Assembly: GCA_036417435.1 (NCBI GenBank) | Contig: CM070913.1 | Span: forward strand, 91,317,373 to 91,381,372 | Length of the DNA: 64,000 bases | From: Inia geoffrensis | Taxonomy: Eukaryota; Chordata; Mammalia; Artiodactyla; Iniidae | Direction: 5' to 3' | Part shown: piece after piece, positions 47,050 to 59,822 of the stretch | Position numbering within the stretch: position 1 is the first letter of the stretch | Layout: every line of letters begins with the position of its first letter | Made by a program: the position numbers and the translations under genes | Notes under the pieces: generated by a model | Databases searched by the model: none | What the model was told of the DNA's origin: nothing | What the model saw: the letters and a program-made list of their open reading frames with translations, nothing else

Positions 47050-47285
47050 GTGTTTGAATTCTATTCGAATCCCTTCTGGATGGCTAATCCTGGCCAAGTC
47101 ATTTAAATTCTCTGAGCTTCAGCGTTCTCATTTATACAGCTGGGCTAGATTCCACCTAACTTACAGGGACTGAGGGTTGTTTTTGAGGATTAAATGAAGT
47201 CATCTACGTAAATCAGAGAGTACATATATAAGCCACAGTCAGAACACTCTATCAAAGGTAATTATTATGATTATCAACATCACGA
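47050..47285 (+). repeat. MIR SINE
   Basis: GGCCAAGTCATTTAAATTCT, CTGAGCTTCAGCGTTCTCAT and TTGAGGATTAAATGAAGTC are in MIR order. Confidence 0.8.
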
Positions 47286-48568
47286 TGAATAGTAACTGGA
47301 GTATCAAACATGCACGTATATGAGGTGACTCTATTCTGGACCCATTCTGCAAAAACGGAAAGGGTGCATTCATGCCTATAAATTGCTTATCCTCGAATTA
47401 AGGAATAAATCATTCCTAATATATATTGGCTTATAGTAGGCTAATGGGAGAAATCATTTCTGAATGGGAAGTTATGTGACAGTCCTAAATGAATTCCCAT
47501 TGACATCTGCAAGGGGAAGGATAATGACCTGAGCCACGTGTTCACTTTTTGCCTCAGTGCCAGAAGCCAGTCAATTTGCTAGTCAGTCACGGAAGATAGG
47601 CTGCCTGCTTTGCGTCCACTCATTTGTTCAATTTTTCATTTTCTTGTGTAATATTTCTAGGCACCCATTATCTGGGCTTGAATGGCACTGGACATGCATC
47701 ACCTCCTTTCACAGAACGTATAGCGAGAGAAACAGAAAATAAGCAAACAAATAGATCGACTGGATACATTTAGGAAATGATAAGTGCTATGAAGTAAATA
47801 AATAGGATAATGGGGTAATGTGTGTCTTTGGTCCAGTTTCCGGAAGCAGAGTCCGAGATGGGGTTTTGGGGTGTGTGGCTTATTGAGGGAGTGGTCTTTA
47901 GGAAACACTGTACAGTAATGAGGGAAGCAAGAATATGTCTCAAGCAGAGCCCGGGCTTTGGTGGAGCCTCACGGGCTTCTAGGGCATCAAATCGTATAGC
48001 ATGAGCGCCCACAAGTTAGATCCATACAGCCACCAACCGCTGGCTCTGGGCCACCCTCAGAAGAGGGAAACGGGGGTATGAATATCAGTGGAGATGCTGG
48101 GCTTAGAGTGTAGATCTGGGGTTCCCAAATTAGCAGTGAAAGAAGAGGGCTGTGTGTGGAGGCTCGGGTCACTCTCGATTTGGGGAGATGTGAAGAGCTA
48201 TCCAAGGAGACCAAGAAGGAGTGGGCCACGAGGCAGAAGGAGAGCAAGCAGGAGAGCCTGAGCGCACAGCAAGTGTCTGGAGGGAGGGAGGCATGCACTG
48301 TCTTAATTCCACGGGGGCGGGGGTGGTCAGATGAGAAGAGAGGGGCCAGCACTCGACTGAGCAGGCTGGACTTCCTTGGTGGCTGTGATAAAGCGCGGTT
48401 TCAGCCAAGGGGAAAAAAAGTGAGACCGGATGGAAAAAAAGTGAGAAGTGAGTCAGGCACTAAGACACGCGTTGAACAATGTTTCCAGGAAAGTGGCTTG
48501 TAGCTGGAGGTGGAGGGGAGGTCTAAGAGAGGGTTTTTATTTTTCAGATTGAAGACTAGTCCCTGAAC
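47286..48568. other. Mostly unique non-coding DNA
   Basis: Frames at 47987-48503 overlap on opposite strands without domains. Bases about 47835-48080 may be an old LTR related to 9900-10240. Confidence 0.4.
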
Positions 48569-48569
48569 C

Positions 48570-49550
48570 ACACTATATGTTACAGGTGTACAAGCTGGTG
48601 ATTGGCAATTTTTCCAGGTTATACTCCTGCGGTTATTACAGAATATTGGCTATGTTCCCCGTGTTGTACAACACATCCCTGTGGCTTATTTCATACCTAG
48701 TAGTTTGCACCTCTTAATCCCCTCCCCCTATCTTGCCCCTCCCTCTGCCCTCCCCCCTGCAACCATTAGTTTGTTCTTTTTTTTTTTTTTTTTTTTTTTT
48801 TATTTATTTATTTTTGGCTGTGTTGGGTTGGGTCTTCATTGTGGTGAGCGGACTTCTCATTGTGGTGGCCTCTCCTGTTGCAGAGCACGGGCTCCAGGAG
48901 CATGGGCTTTAGTAGTTGTGTCTCGCTGGCTCTAGAGCACAGGCTCAGCAGTTGTGGCGCACGGGCCCAGCCGCTCCATGGCATGTGGGATCTTCCGGGA
49001 CCAGGAATCAAACCCACGTGCCCTGCATCGGCAGGCGGACTCCCAACCACCGCGCCACCAGGGAAGCCCCCTAGTTTGTTCTTGATATCTGTGAGTCTGC
49101 TTCGTTTTCATTTTATTCGCCAGGTTGTTGTATTTTTTAGACTCCACGTATGAGTGATGTCACACGCTATTTGTCTTTCTCTGTCTGACATTTCACTTAG
49201 CATCATGCCCTCCAAGTCCATCCATGTTGCTGCAAATGGCAACATTTCATTCTTTTTTTATGCCTGAGGAGTATTCCATTGTATATACACACCACATCTT
49301 CTTTAACATTCATCTGTTGATGGACACTTAGGTTGTTTCCATATCTTGGCTGTTATAAATAACGCTGCTGTGAACACTGGGGTGCATGTGTCTTTTTGAA
49401 TTAGTGTTTTCCTTTTCTTCAGATATATATCCAGGAGTGGAATTGCTGGGTCCTATGGTAGCTCTATTTTTAGTTTTTGGAAGACCCTCCATTCTGTTTT
49501 CCACAGTGGCTGCACCAATTTATACTCCCACCAACAGTGAAGGAGGGTTC
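48570..49550 (-). mobile_element. L1 3' segment split by a SINE
   Basis: L1 antisense at 48570-48766 (CAGAATATTGGCTATGTTCC) resumes at 49084-49550 (CATCCATGTTGCTGCAAATG, CCAGGAGTGGAATTGCTGGG). The ORF2 end is fragmentary. Confidence 0.88.
48767..49083 (-). mobile_element. CHR-type SINE (intermediate/long form) nested in L1
   Basis: The body is about 48779-49071, from a T24 tail and TTTTTGGCTGTGTTGGGTTG to GCGCCACCAGGGAAGCCC. The TSD TTAGTTTGTTCT/TAGTTTGTTCTT lies on both sides. Confidence 0.92.
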
Positions 49551-49554
49551 AAAG

Positions 49555-49925
49555 GGAGGGTTTGTATTAATTAGTCTGTATTAGCAAAGCTCGGCCTTCA
49601 ACAACAGAAATGTAACTTTCTCACAATTCTGGAGGCTAGAAGTCTGTGATCAGGGTGTCAGCAGGGTTGGTTTCTCCTGAGGCCTCTCCCTTTGGCGTGT
49701 AGATGGCTGTCTTCTCTCTGTGTCTTCACTTGGTCATCCCTCTAGGTGTGTCTGTGTCCCAATCTCCTCTTCTTATAGGGATACCAGTCATTAGGGTTAT
49801 TAACTCAACTTAATCGCCTATTTAAAGACCCTAGCTTCAGTTACATAATCTTCCGTGGTGCTGGGGTTAGGATTTCAACATATGAATTTGAGGACATTAC
49901 ATTACAGGATACTACAGCTTATTTT
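49555..49925 (-). mobile_element. MaLR-type LTR
   Basis: CAACAACAGAAATGTAACTT, TTCTGGAGGCTAGAAGTCTG, CAATCTCCTCTTCTTATAGG and ATTTCAACATATGAATTTGA are the reverse complement of an MLT1/MST-like LTR, collinear over its full length. Confidence 0.72.
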
Positions 49926-50539
49926 CTTGTTGATACAAATGGGAGAAATTGATGATGCCACAGAGAGGAAGAAACCTCAGGTGGCATGTCCTTAGGTTGG
50001 TTAGAGGGGATGGGTCCAGTGGCACCCAGCACAGGGGCTGGTCTTTTCCCGGAAACCCCTGTCGCTGAAAAATTCCCTCCAGAACCTACACGTGTGTGTT
50101 ACTGCCTGTCATGGCTGCTCGTGTACTATGTGTGAAAAGGATGTACCGATAGAGCAGAGTTTCAGCTAATTTCTTATGGTAAATATCTTTGGTCATGTCA
50201 AAAGACCTTAACTGTATAAGCAATTAGCTTTGAAAATATCAGTGCACACAAAGGCATAACAAATGAGTTCTCTAATTATTCTTCCCTGCCTGAAGCATCA
50301 GCCGTTTTGGCCTCTGACAGGAACCTTCTAACCCTTGTAGGTATGCCATTAACTTCTAGGTACGTACTGAGTTCTGGGCATGTTAAAGGTATAAGGCGGA
50401 TGTCCCAAACTCAAGTGTCTGCTGGGTTGGGGAAGTTTATGATGGGTGAATGACTACAGAGGATCAGAGCCATGAGATTCTGGAAAGTACACACTGCAAC
50501 TGAAGAAATAATTGTGGAAGAACGTGGGTTCAGGGCCGC
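49926..50539. other. Unique non-coding DNA
   Basis: Nothing is recognised. Confidence 0.4.
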
Positions 50540-51625
50540 CTGATGGGTCTCTCACAAAAAAGGCAGCAGGACCCAGGAAGAACTTGAGTGTATCCTCGTC
50601 GATATGACCCTAGAGGCTCCAGGGTGCTACCTCTGGTCTGGGGTACCAGCACCCATTTCAGAGGCTCATGGTTCACGCAGAGGAGGGTGGGAAGGTTAGC
50701 AAAGAACACGCCTGAGGCGTTCAGAGCACAGCTCAGGACAGGGCCAAACAATTACAATAACTTGTTAATGCTTGTGTTCTAGGTACCTCATCCTCCAGAC
50801 CAGTCCTACCCTTCCCCAACCTGCGCAGTGACCCGCAGGTTGACCAGAATGGAATATCCATGGCTCCTTGGCCTTGGGTTTCCAGTTGGGTTAGTCCAAT
50901 GGGGAGCTCCAGCAGCAGACCAGAGAGAGGGGAGAAAGTAAATCTCAGGGTTCGTTCCCCTGCTTGAGCACCTGCTCTCTGCAGGGTCACTGCTTGAGCA
51001 CCTGCTCTCTGCAGGATCACTGCTTGAGCACCTGCTCTCTGCAGGGCCACTGCTTGAGCACCTGCTCTCTGCAGGGCCACTGCTTGAGCACCTGCTCTCT
51101 GCAGGGCCACTGCTTGAGCACCTGCTCTCTGCAGGGCCACTGCTTGAGCACCTGCTCTCTGCAGGGCCACTGCTTGAGCACCTGCTCTCTGCAGGGCCAC
51201 TGCTTGAGCACCTGCTCTCTGCAGGGCCACTGCTTGAGCACCTGCTCTCTGCAGGGCCACTGCTTGAGCACCTGCTCTCTGCAGGGCCACTGCTTGAGCA
51301 CCTGCTCTCTGCAGGGTCACTGCTTGAGTACCTGCTCTCTGCAGGGCCACTGCTTGAGCACCTGCTCTTCGCTGCAGGGTCACTGTGGGCTGGCTGTGTC
51401 CTCTGCCTGAGGCCATCGCTTGTGCTCAGCAGTCCTCTCCACCTAGTGTCCCTCTGGATTAGAGTAACTGCACCCTCTGCTCGTTTCTTGAGATCTTCGG
51501 GTGGAAAAGTTTCCTTGCTGTTACTAATCCTGACACACGACACTGTGCTTTGTTGCTTCCCTGCATCCCTTTATTATACTTTTCTCGAATGCCCCCATTT
51601 CAGTGTTCTTTCTTTTTTCTGATGG
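50540..51625 (+). repeat. Unassigned ancient repeat hosting a minisatellite
   Basis: The flanks of the 30-bp array (TTGGGTTAGTCCAATGGGGA upstream; TGGGCTGGCTGTGTCCTCTG and TTCCTTGCTGTTACTAATCC downstream) read like an old interspersed repeat that is also seen at 40070-40640. The name is uncertain. Confidence 0.4.
50960..51385. repeat. 30-bp minisatellite, 14 copies
   Basis: The unit CTGCTTGAGCACCTGCTCTC followed by TGCAGGGCCA repeats at exact 30-bp spacing from 50960. The final unit has a 7-bp insertion. Variants carry GGTCA or GATCA in place of GGCCA, mostly at the edges. Each unit holds short palindromes (TGCTTGAGCA, CTGCAG). Open frames run through it on both strands (148 codons plus; 227 and 245 codons minus) because 30 is divisible by three. 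Confidence 0.97.
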
Positions 51626-51654
51626 GATCTAGAAAAACACCAATAATGTTGTTG

Positions 51655-51815
51655 ACAATGTTCTAACTGGCTGGAACTCACTTCATCAAATACTATATTA
51701 TTCCTATTTTGAGGTGTAGACTTGCCCAAGGTCACACAAATGGTAAGTGGTAGAGCTGGGGTTTGAACCCAGGCAGTGTGTATCCAGATGCTGTGCTCTT
51801 GACTGCCATACAGAG
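51655..51815 (-). repeat. MIR SINE
   Basis: GCCCAAGGTCACACAAATGG, GTAGAGCTGGGGTTTGAACC and CCAGGC are the reverse complement of the MIR core. Confidence 0.85.
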
Positions 51816-52805
51816 GGAAGCCCTTTATACCAAGATAGGAGGAGGCCACAGTGATCAGGACAGTCTTAAAGATGAGCTATTTTAACCGTGTCCTGAAGGA
51901 TGGACATATGCAGAGAGGAAAAAAGGAAGAAGGAAGGAAGGACACACCAGACGTACGACTGCTGTGAGCAGAGGAGGGGATTCTGTAGACGTGCCAAGGG
52001 GCTCATGAGGCAACTGCTCTCACCCAAGAGTAAAGTACAAGTCCCAGAACAGGGGGAAAGGAAGCACAACAACACGGCAGGCAGGGTTCTTTAGAATTAA
52101 TATGAAGGTCTGAATATAAGACAGTGAGTGTAAATAGTCAGTGTGATATTAGATCCAAGTGACAGGAAATTAGTTGAAAATAGACTAAGAGAAAGCAAAA
52201 GGAACTTGTGGACTCATGTGACTGGGAGTCCAGGGGTGGGCGTAGCTTCAGGGGCACTGGAGTCTGTGACCTGAAGAAGACTATTGGTCCTCGCTCTCTC
52301 CATCTCTTGGCCCTGCTTGCCTCCGTGATGGTGGTCACTTTTAGGCAGCCCCTCCACCAAAGTCCAGGCTGCCATCATCCTGAAAGATACAGTCTTGGTG
52401 GGAAGAGAACGGTCCTCTCACAATCGTTCCTACAGAATCCAGGACTTCACTCTGAGCGGCCTGGCTGGGGTCTCCTGCTCACCCATGGACCAATCACCAG
52501 GGCCAGAGGGATGACATGCTTTCACTGGTCATTCCAGGACCAAATGACCACCCCTGGAGCTGGGGGGTGGGGGCCAGCCCCATCTGAACCATGAGGATTA
52601 AGGGTGGGGCAAGGATGGCTCAACAAAGAAAAACTGGGTTGAATGTCAGGCAACTAAAAGAACGAACGTCCACTATAACGGTAGATGGCAAGCCACAGGA
52701 AGTTCTTGAAAATGAGGCGACACGCAAGATCTGTCTGAGAAATCTGCTTTTGCTCAGCACGTGGCGTGTAGAGCTATATACGTGGCCAATAATCTACAAT
52801 GTTGT
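51816..52805. other. Unique non-coding DNA
   Basis: A 128-codon frame at 52208-52594 has no recognisable domain, and no splice or promoter context can be argued. Confidence 0.4.
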
Positions 52806-53310
52806 CTAAAACACCTGTACGCCCTTCCTCACCTTACCTGAGCCCCATCTCCCTCGGAGCCACACCCAGCGTTCTTCTGTGACCTGCGTAGCCGTTCTCC
52901 TCTCCCCTTGGTACCTAAACTCCAGCCACCATGGCCACCTCCGTGGGTCTGCATCACTCTCCCACGGCAGGTTTTTGTACTTGTTACCCTCTCTGCTTGC
53001 TGGGCTCTCCCCCCCAGAAATCCAGGCGCTCAATCACTGTCTTCCTGCAAATGTCATGTTCTCAGTGACGTCTTCTCAGACCACCCTAACCAAAATTTCT
53101 AACCCCTCCCCTCCCAGACACTGCTGTCCCTCTTACATGCTTTATTTTATTCTCTTTAGCACCTATCACTAACAGAGCACGCATCTTACCCGTCTCAGTT
53201 ATTATGTCTTCCCAACAGTGATGTCAAACGAAGATTTTTTGTTTGTTCATCGCCTAGCTTGGCACCTAGTAGGTGCCAACCAAATAAACATGTTGAGTTG
53301 ATTGGATGAA
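52806..53310 (+). repeat. L2 fragment
   Basis: CACTGTCTTCCTGCAAATGT, CTTTAGCACCTATCACTAAC and the end CTTGGCACCTAGTAGGTGCC with AAATAAACATGTTGAGTTG match L2 order. Confidence 0.75.
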
Positions 53311-54157
53311 TTCCACCTCAATCTGCTCCATTGGGGGTTTCTGTCTTGGCTGCTAAGGTCACTGATGGACTTTGTGTTGCCCTATTGGACGGACATTCCA
53401 ACCTTCTTCTCTCTGCAGAGGCAACATTAAGCACAGATGTCTCCTACCTCCTTGAAACACTTTCTTGTCCCGGCTAATGAGTGTCCAATGACCACCACAC
53501 AGTGCTTCCTCTTCAGCCTCCTGGGCTGGCTCTTCCCTCTGTGCTCAGTCTATCCGGAGCCAAGTGCCAACAGACTGGGACTTGGCTCTCTCCTCCTTCC
53601 GTGTTCATCTCCCTCCATCTCCGCTATGACCGCCCGATCTCACCCAGATAGACAAGTCTCCAAATGCTGCTCTATCTTATCTCTCTCTGGACCATCCCAC
53701 ATCCCCATCCATTCTTCACCCAGCATCAGAATGAGCTTTAAACAGCTCTCCCTTGCTGCTTTAAAAACCTCCAGTGCCTTCAGATCACACATTGGAACCA
53801 AACCCAACTTCTCACAAGCCCTGAGATAGGGCACCCCCCAACTCTCTGAGCTCCCCCGTTTCATTCTTTCTCTGGATCATCACATTCCAGCCACAAGTGC
53901 CTTCTTTCACTCTTCAAACAGGCCAATCTGGTTCCCGTTTGGGTTTTTGCACTAGCTGTTCCCTCTTCTAATTACACTTTTTTTCTGATCTTTGCGTTAC
54001 CAGCCCTTTCATCTTACTCAGATCTCAAGACTTTGTCAGAGGGGAACTTCCAGATACCCCAGCCTAAGGGGGTCCTTCCTATTGCATGTGTCCTTTTGTC
54101 CTTTCCTGAACAGTACTTATTCTGATATTTTCTCCCCACTCCTTTTTTTTCTTCCTC

Positions 54158-54172
54158 CCCTCCTTCCTTCTT
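54158..54172. repeat. Target-site duplication, left copy (retrocopy)
   Basis: CCCTCCTTCCTTCTT is identical to 55930-55944. The last two T residues are ambiguous with the poly(T) tract. Confidence 0.93.
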
Positions 54173-54203
54173 TTTTTTTTTTTTTTTTTTCTCATTAAAC
54201 TTT

Positions 54204-54209
54204 TTTAAT
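54204..54209 (-). promoter_or_regulatory. Inherited polyadenylation signal ATTAAA
   Basis: On the minus strand, CATTAAAAAAGTTTAATGAG immediately precedes the poly(A) tract. The signal ends about 13 nt before the tail begins, as expected for a processed mRNA copy. Confidence 0.8.
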
Positions 54210-54473
54210 GGGTCTCAAATTCTGTGACAGATTTTTGGTCAAGTTGTTTCCATTAAAAAGTACTGATTTTAAAAACTAATAACTTAAAACTGCCACACAC
54301 AAAAACAAATGGTCCACAACACATTCTCCTTTCCTTCTGAAGGTTTTACGATGCATTGTTATCATTAACCAGTCTTTTGCTATTAAACTTAAATGGCCAA
54401 TTGAGACAAACAGTTCTGAGACCGTTCTTCCACCACTGATTAAGACCGGGGTGGCAGGTATTGGGGATAATAT

Positions 54474-55929
<1,456 letters not shown>

Positions 55930-55944
55930 CCCTCCTTCCTTCTT
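55930..55944. repeat. Target-site duplication, right copy (retrocopy)
   Basis: CCCTCCTTCCTTCTT directly abuts the mRNA 5' end. Confidence 0.93.
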
Positions 55945-57542
55945 GATGTCTGTTCCACTAGAATGTTAGTTACACAAAAGCAGGGATTTTGCCCACTTTG
56001 TGCTCCGCTACATTTCCCAGGCCTAAAATGGTGCTTCGTATGCAGCAGATCTCAATAAATATTTGTAGAATGGATTCATGAATGAATGAATTCATTAAGT
56101 GTTCACGGACAGCATGGCGGAGAGAATTGAGAGGTGGGTTATCGGCATAGGATGGCCGCAGAGGGGGAGGAGATGAGCCCGGCGACTTCGTACCTAGAAT
56201 CGCCAGGGACCCTCGTTCTCAGCCCTACTTCAGCTCCTTCCCCCTCAGTCCCACTGGCAGGCTGGTGCTCTGTGTCTCATTATTGGGTTAGACTCAGACC
56301 CCGCTTCCTCCAAGCAGAGGCTAGATCTAATTTCCACGCTGTATGCAGAACCCAGCATCTTGTTAGTGAAAGCGCCAGAACGACAGGGCTTCAGCTACTG
56401 CCACTTAGTGATGGATGGAATGTGACCCAGCTCCTTCAAACGGGAAGGCAGAGGCGTGAATTCAAAGGGGTACCATCGGATGGGTGAGTGACACTGACAG
56501 CCGGACCAGAAAACCCAGCTGAGAAAGAGAGGAAAGCGTCTCAGAGGAATGTGGTATACGCTCCGGCTTTTCAGAGGTGCAGTTTGTTTTGATTCTTGGT
56601 GCTGGTGTCCTGTAGGCAGATAAGTTGTTGCTCGTTCTTCCTTTGTTCTTTTCTCATTTTTCTTCCTGCAGTGATGTATCATCAGCACCTCTGCTAGAAA
56701 GGTAAGTGTCGTCAAGGGCAGGTTCCTGCAACCAAAGCTCAGTAGCCGCATCAGAATCAGAAACCCAGCCCCCACCTGCCTGGCCTGGTTACCATAGAAA
56801 CCGCCTGGCGCACAGGGTACCACCTGAGTTTAAGTTCTCAGACTGAAGAGTCAAGGATGACTTCTGGAAAATGAAGGTATTTAGACAATCTACCCAAGAA
56901 CTGACTGCATCATTAGGCAAGAAGGTACTAGCCTGCATGTGTCATCTTGTATTTCTGTGAAAACAAAGCTACGCGACAAACCCTACTTAAATGCCATTAG
57001 AATCAAGTCTAGACAAATCTCCATCAAGTGACAGAATATGAAATGCAATCGCATATTTAGAGGGTTTCCCTCTGATCTCTGGAAGCGCCTTACATCCTTC
57101 ACAGGCAAAATCCCACAGGGTTGGCCTGAGTGTGAGATTGCGTGTCAAGGGAATGGGTGGGTGATAACAGCTGACGGCTCAAGTCGCAAAACTATGTGCT
57201 TTACTAGGCAAGTGAGATTCTGAAGTGTTCCACCAACAAAAGGCTGAGCTGCCTTCAAATTAGCCCTCATCCTCCAAGTTGGTCACGTGTCAAAATATTA
57301 GCCTCCATTTGGAATTCATCACAGATAATTACAGTCATGACAAGGTTCAACTTACATTTTAAAACTGGTTGTCATTGAGTATCTTCCAGGGCCATCTGTG
57401 GGCCTGGTTTTCTGAGATGCAGGGATACTTTTGCCATAGACAGTGCTTCCCCATGACAGTTGCCTCAAAGGCTTCATTGTTGAGAGCAAATAAAGGAATA
57501 AGCCTCATATTTTATAATGCCACAGATGTGCACACAATGGTT

Positions 57543-57566
57543 TTGTTGTTGTTGTTGTTGTTGTTT
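57543..57566. repeat. (GTT)n microsatellite
   Basis: Eight near-perfect GTT units. Confidence 0.9.
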
Positions 57567-57707
57567 TAGAGTATATTTTCCCTAAAGCTGAAGATTTTAA
57601 GTCATGTTTATGAAGCTGATTTGAAAAAAAAAAAAAAACCAAGCCATGTTTTACTGAGACTGAGTGATGCTGTCAAGGGAAACAAGACAAAAAACCACCT
57701 CCTAAAA

Positions 57708-57790
57708 AACCACCACCAACAAAACAACAAAAACAACAACAACAACAACACCCCCCAAAAAAACCCCAAAAGCAAACAAACAAACAAAAA
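57708..57790. repeat. CAA/A-rich low-complexity tract
   Basis: Runs of CAAC, AACA and AAAC units with short C runs. Confidence 0.85.
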
Positions 57791-58034
57791 ACCCAGACAA
57801 TCCACTCTCAGAAGATTGGGGGCTCCCTTTAGTGGGTATTCAAGATGATTGGTATTCTCAGCTTTGTAACATCACAGCTAAAAGCAGGGATAGAGAGTTT
57901 TCCTGTAATGTTCTGGCTCAAAAAATTATACCTCTTCTGTAGAAGGAGAGATCTCAGGAAGATGTCCCTTCTCCAAAGCTGGGGTGGCTGAATGTCAGGT
58001 ACTAAAACATCTCAGGGGTGATAGGACCAGAAAG

Positions 58035-58205
58035 AAAAGGACACCCCAAGCCACATAGCACTTGGCTCTTCCAAAGAAGGTCCTTGGGGCACCAGAGATG
58101 ACACCGGAGCTTGCTAGCAATGCAGAGTCCCAGGCTCAACTAGACCAACTCAATCAGTCTTCACTGTAACCAAATCGCCAGGGAATCTGTATGCAGATCA
58201 GATCT
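58035..58205. mobile_element. MER5-like hAT relic
   Basis: GCTAGCAATGCAGAGTCCCA and CAGGGAATCTGTATGCAGAT fit a diverged MER5A. The ends are weak. Confidence 0.5.
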
Positions 58206-58294
58206 GGGAGGTACTTTTCTATCAAGTCAGGGGATTAAGTCATCAATAACCCTTGACTGTAATAGCAAAGGATCACCTACCAGCTTTTTTGTCT

Positions 58295-59415
58295 TTTTAA
58301 AAAAATTTTTATGGGGTAGAGTCGATTTACAATGTTGTATTGGTTTCTGCTATACAACGAAGTGAATCCGTTATACATATACATCTGTCCACTCTTTTTT
58401 AGGTTCTTTTCCCATATAGGCCATTACAGAGTGTTGAGTAGAGTTCCCTGTTATACAGTAGGCCCTTATTAGTTATCTATTATATATATAGTAGTGTGTA
58501 TATGTCAAACCCAATCTCCCAATTTATCCCTCCTCCCCCACCCTCCCCCACCATCCCCAGTAACTATGAGTTTATTTTCTACCTCTGTAACTCTATTTCT
58601 GTTTTGTAGACAAGTTCATTCGTAGCTGGTTTTTTTTTAGCTTCCACATATAAGCGGTATCATATGATATTTGTCTTTCTCTCTCTGACTTATTTCACTC
58701 AGTATGATAATCCCTAGGTCCATCCATGTTGCTGCAAATGGCATTATTTCATTCTTTTTATGGCTGAGTAGTATTCCATTGTATATAGGTACCACATCTT
58801 CTTTATCCATTCCTCTGTCGATGAACACCTAGGTTGCTTCCATGACCTGGCTATTGTAAATAGTGCTGCAGTGAACATTCGGTGCATATATCTTTTCGAA
58901 ATATGGTTTTCTCTGGATATATGCCCAGGAGTGGGATTGCTGGATCATATGGTAATTCTATTTTTAGTTTTTTAAGGAACCTCCATACTGTTCTCCATAG
59001 TGGCTGTACCAGTTTATATTCCCACCAACAGTGTAAGAGGGTTGGTTCCCTTTTCTCCACACCCTCTCCGGCATGTATTGTTCATAGATTTTTTGATGAA
59101 TGGTCATTCTGACCAGTGTAAGGTGATACCTCATTGTAGTTTTGATTTGCATTTCTCTAATAATTAGTGATGTTGAACATTTTTTCATGTGCTTCTTGGC
59201 CATCTGTATGTCTTCTTTGAAGAAATGTCTGTTTAGATCTTCTGCCCATTTTTTGATTGGGTTATTTGATTTTTCTGATATTTTTTTTGATATTGAGCTG
59301 CATGAGCTGTTTGTATATTTTGGAGATTAATCCCTTGTTGGTTGCTTCATTTGTAAATACCTTCTCCCATTCTGAGGGTTGTCTTTTCGTTTTGTTTATC
59401 GTTTCCTTTGCTAAT
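58295..59415 (-). mobile_element. L1 3' kilobase with ORF2 C-terminal remnant
   Basis: A T/A-rich 3' end (GAGTCGATTTACAATGTTGT) runs through the 3'UTR into ORF2. Minus-strand frames 59203-58964, 59060-58851 and 58828-58637 together cover ORF2 C-terminal sequence ([57 protein letters not shown]). They are separated by frameshifts. It is 5'-truncated near 59415. Confidence 0.93.
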
Positions 59416-59822
59416 TCATGATTAATTTCATAATTTGAAATCCCACAGATCTTAACACTTAACTCATGAGCCCCTTCACAAATTGGATATTTCTTTACTA
59501 TTGAAACACAGTCTTGTCCTTAAGTGTGTTTGCACCTGACTTCTAATACAGGACTCACCATGTCTTTACTTTGCCAGTTATGGAGACTGAAAACACACCT
59601 AACTTAGACACGTCCTGCACTTGCCATGGTAAAGAAGATACATTCTCTTTGCTGTGCGTCCCATTGTTGTGGAATAGAGAGGATGAACTTTAAAGGACCA
59701 GCTTTTCCCTAAAAATGGGGAGCTGGGCATGAATGTTAAAAAGAATAGTGGCTACTTTGTTCCCCCTGCCTCTCCCCCTACGGGAACATTTTTACTCAAA
59801 ATTGTGGGCTCTTCAAGCTTAT
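59416..59822. other. Unique non-coding DNA
   Basis: Nothing is recognised. Confidence 0.4.

Larger units (their letters stand above)
56096..58034. other. Unique non-coding DNA with small simple repeats
   Basis: Frames at 56134-56487 and 56395-56823 overlap in opposite directions without domains. (GTT)n lies at 57543-57566 and A/CAA-rich DNA at 57708-57790. No promoter signature for the retrocopy is obvious. Confidence 0.4.

Noticed and set aside
50960..51385. CRISPR-like regular repeats
   Set aside because: Units are contiguous with no spacers, in a mammalian genome. This is a minisatellite.
50733..51543. Minus-strand frames of 227 and 245 codons and a plus-strand frame of 148 codons in one place
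   Set aside because: All run through a 30-bp tandem array whose length is divisible by three. They are low-complexity, overlap on both strands, and have no promoter, splice or domain support.
56096..56500. Possible promoter for the eEF1A1 retrocopy
   Set aside because: A few CpGs and GGCGG-like words are present, but no CpG island, TATA arrangement or conserved core could be supported by eye.
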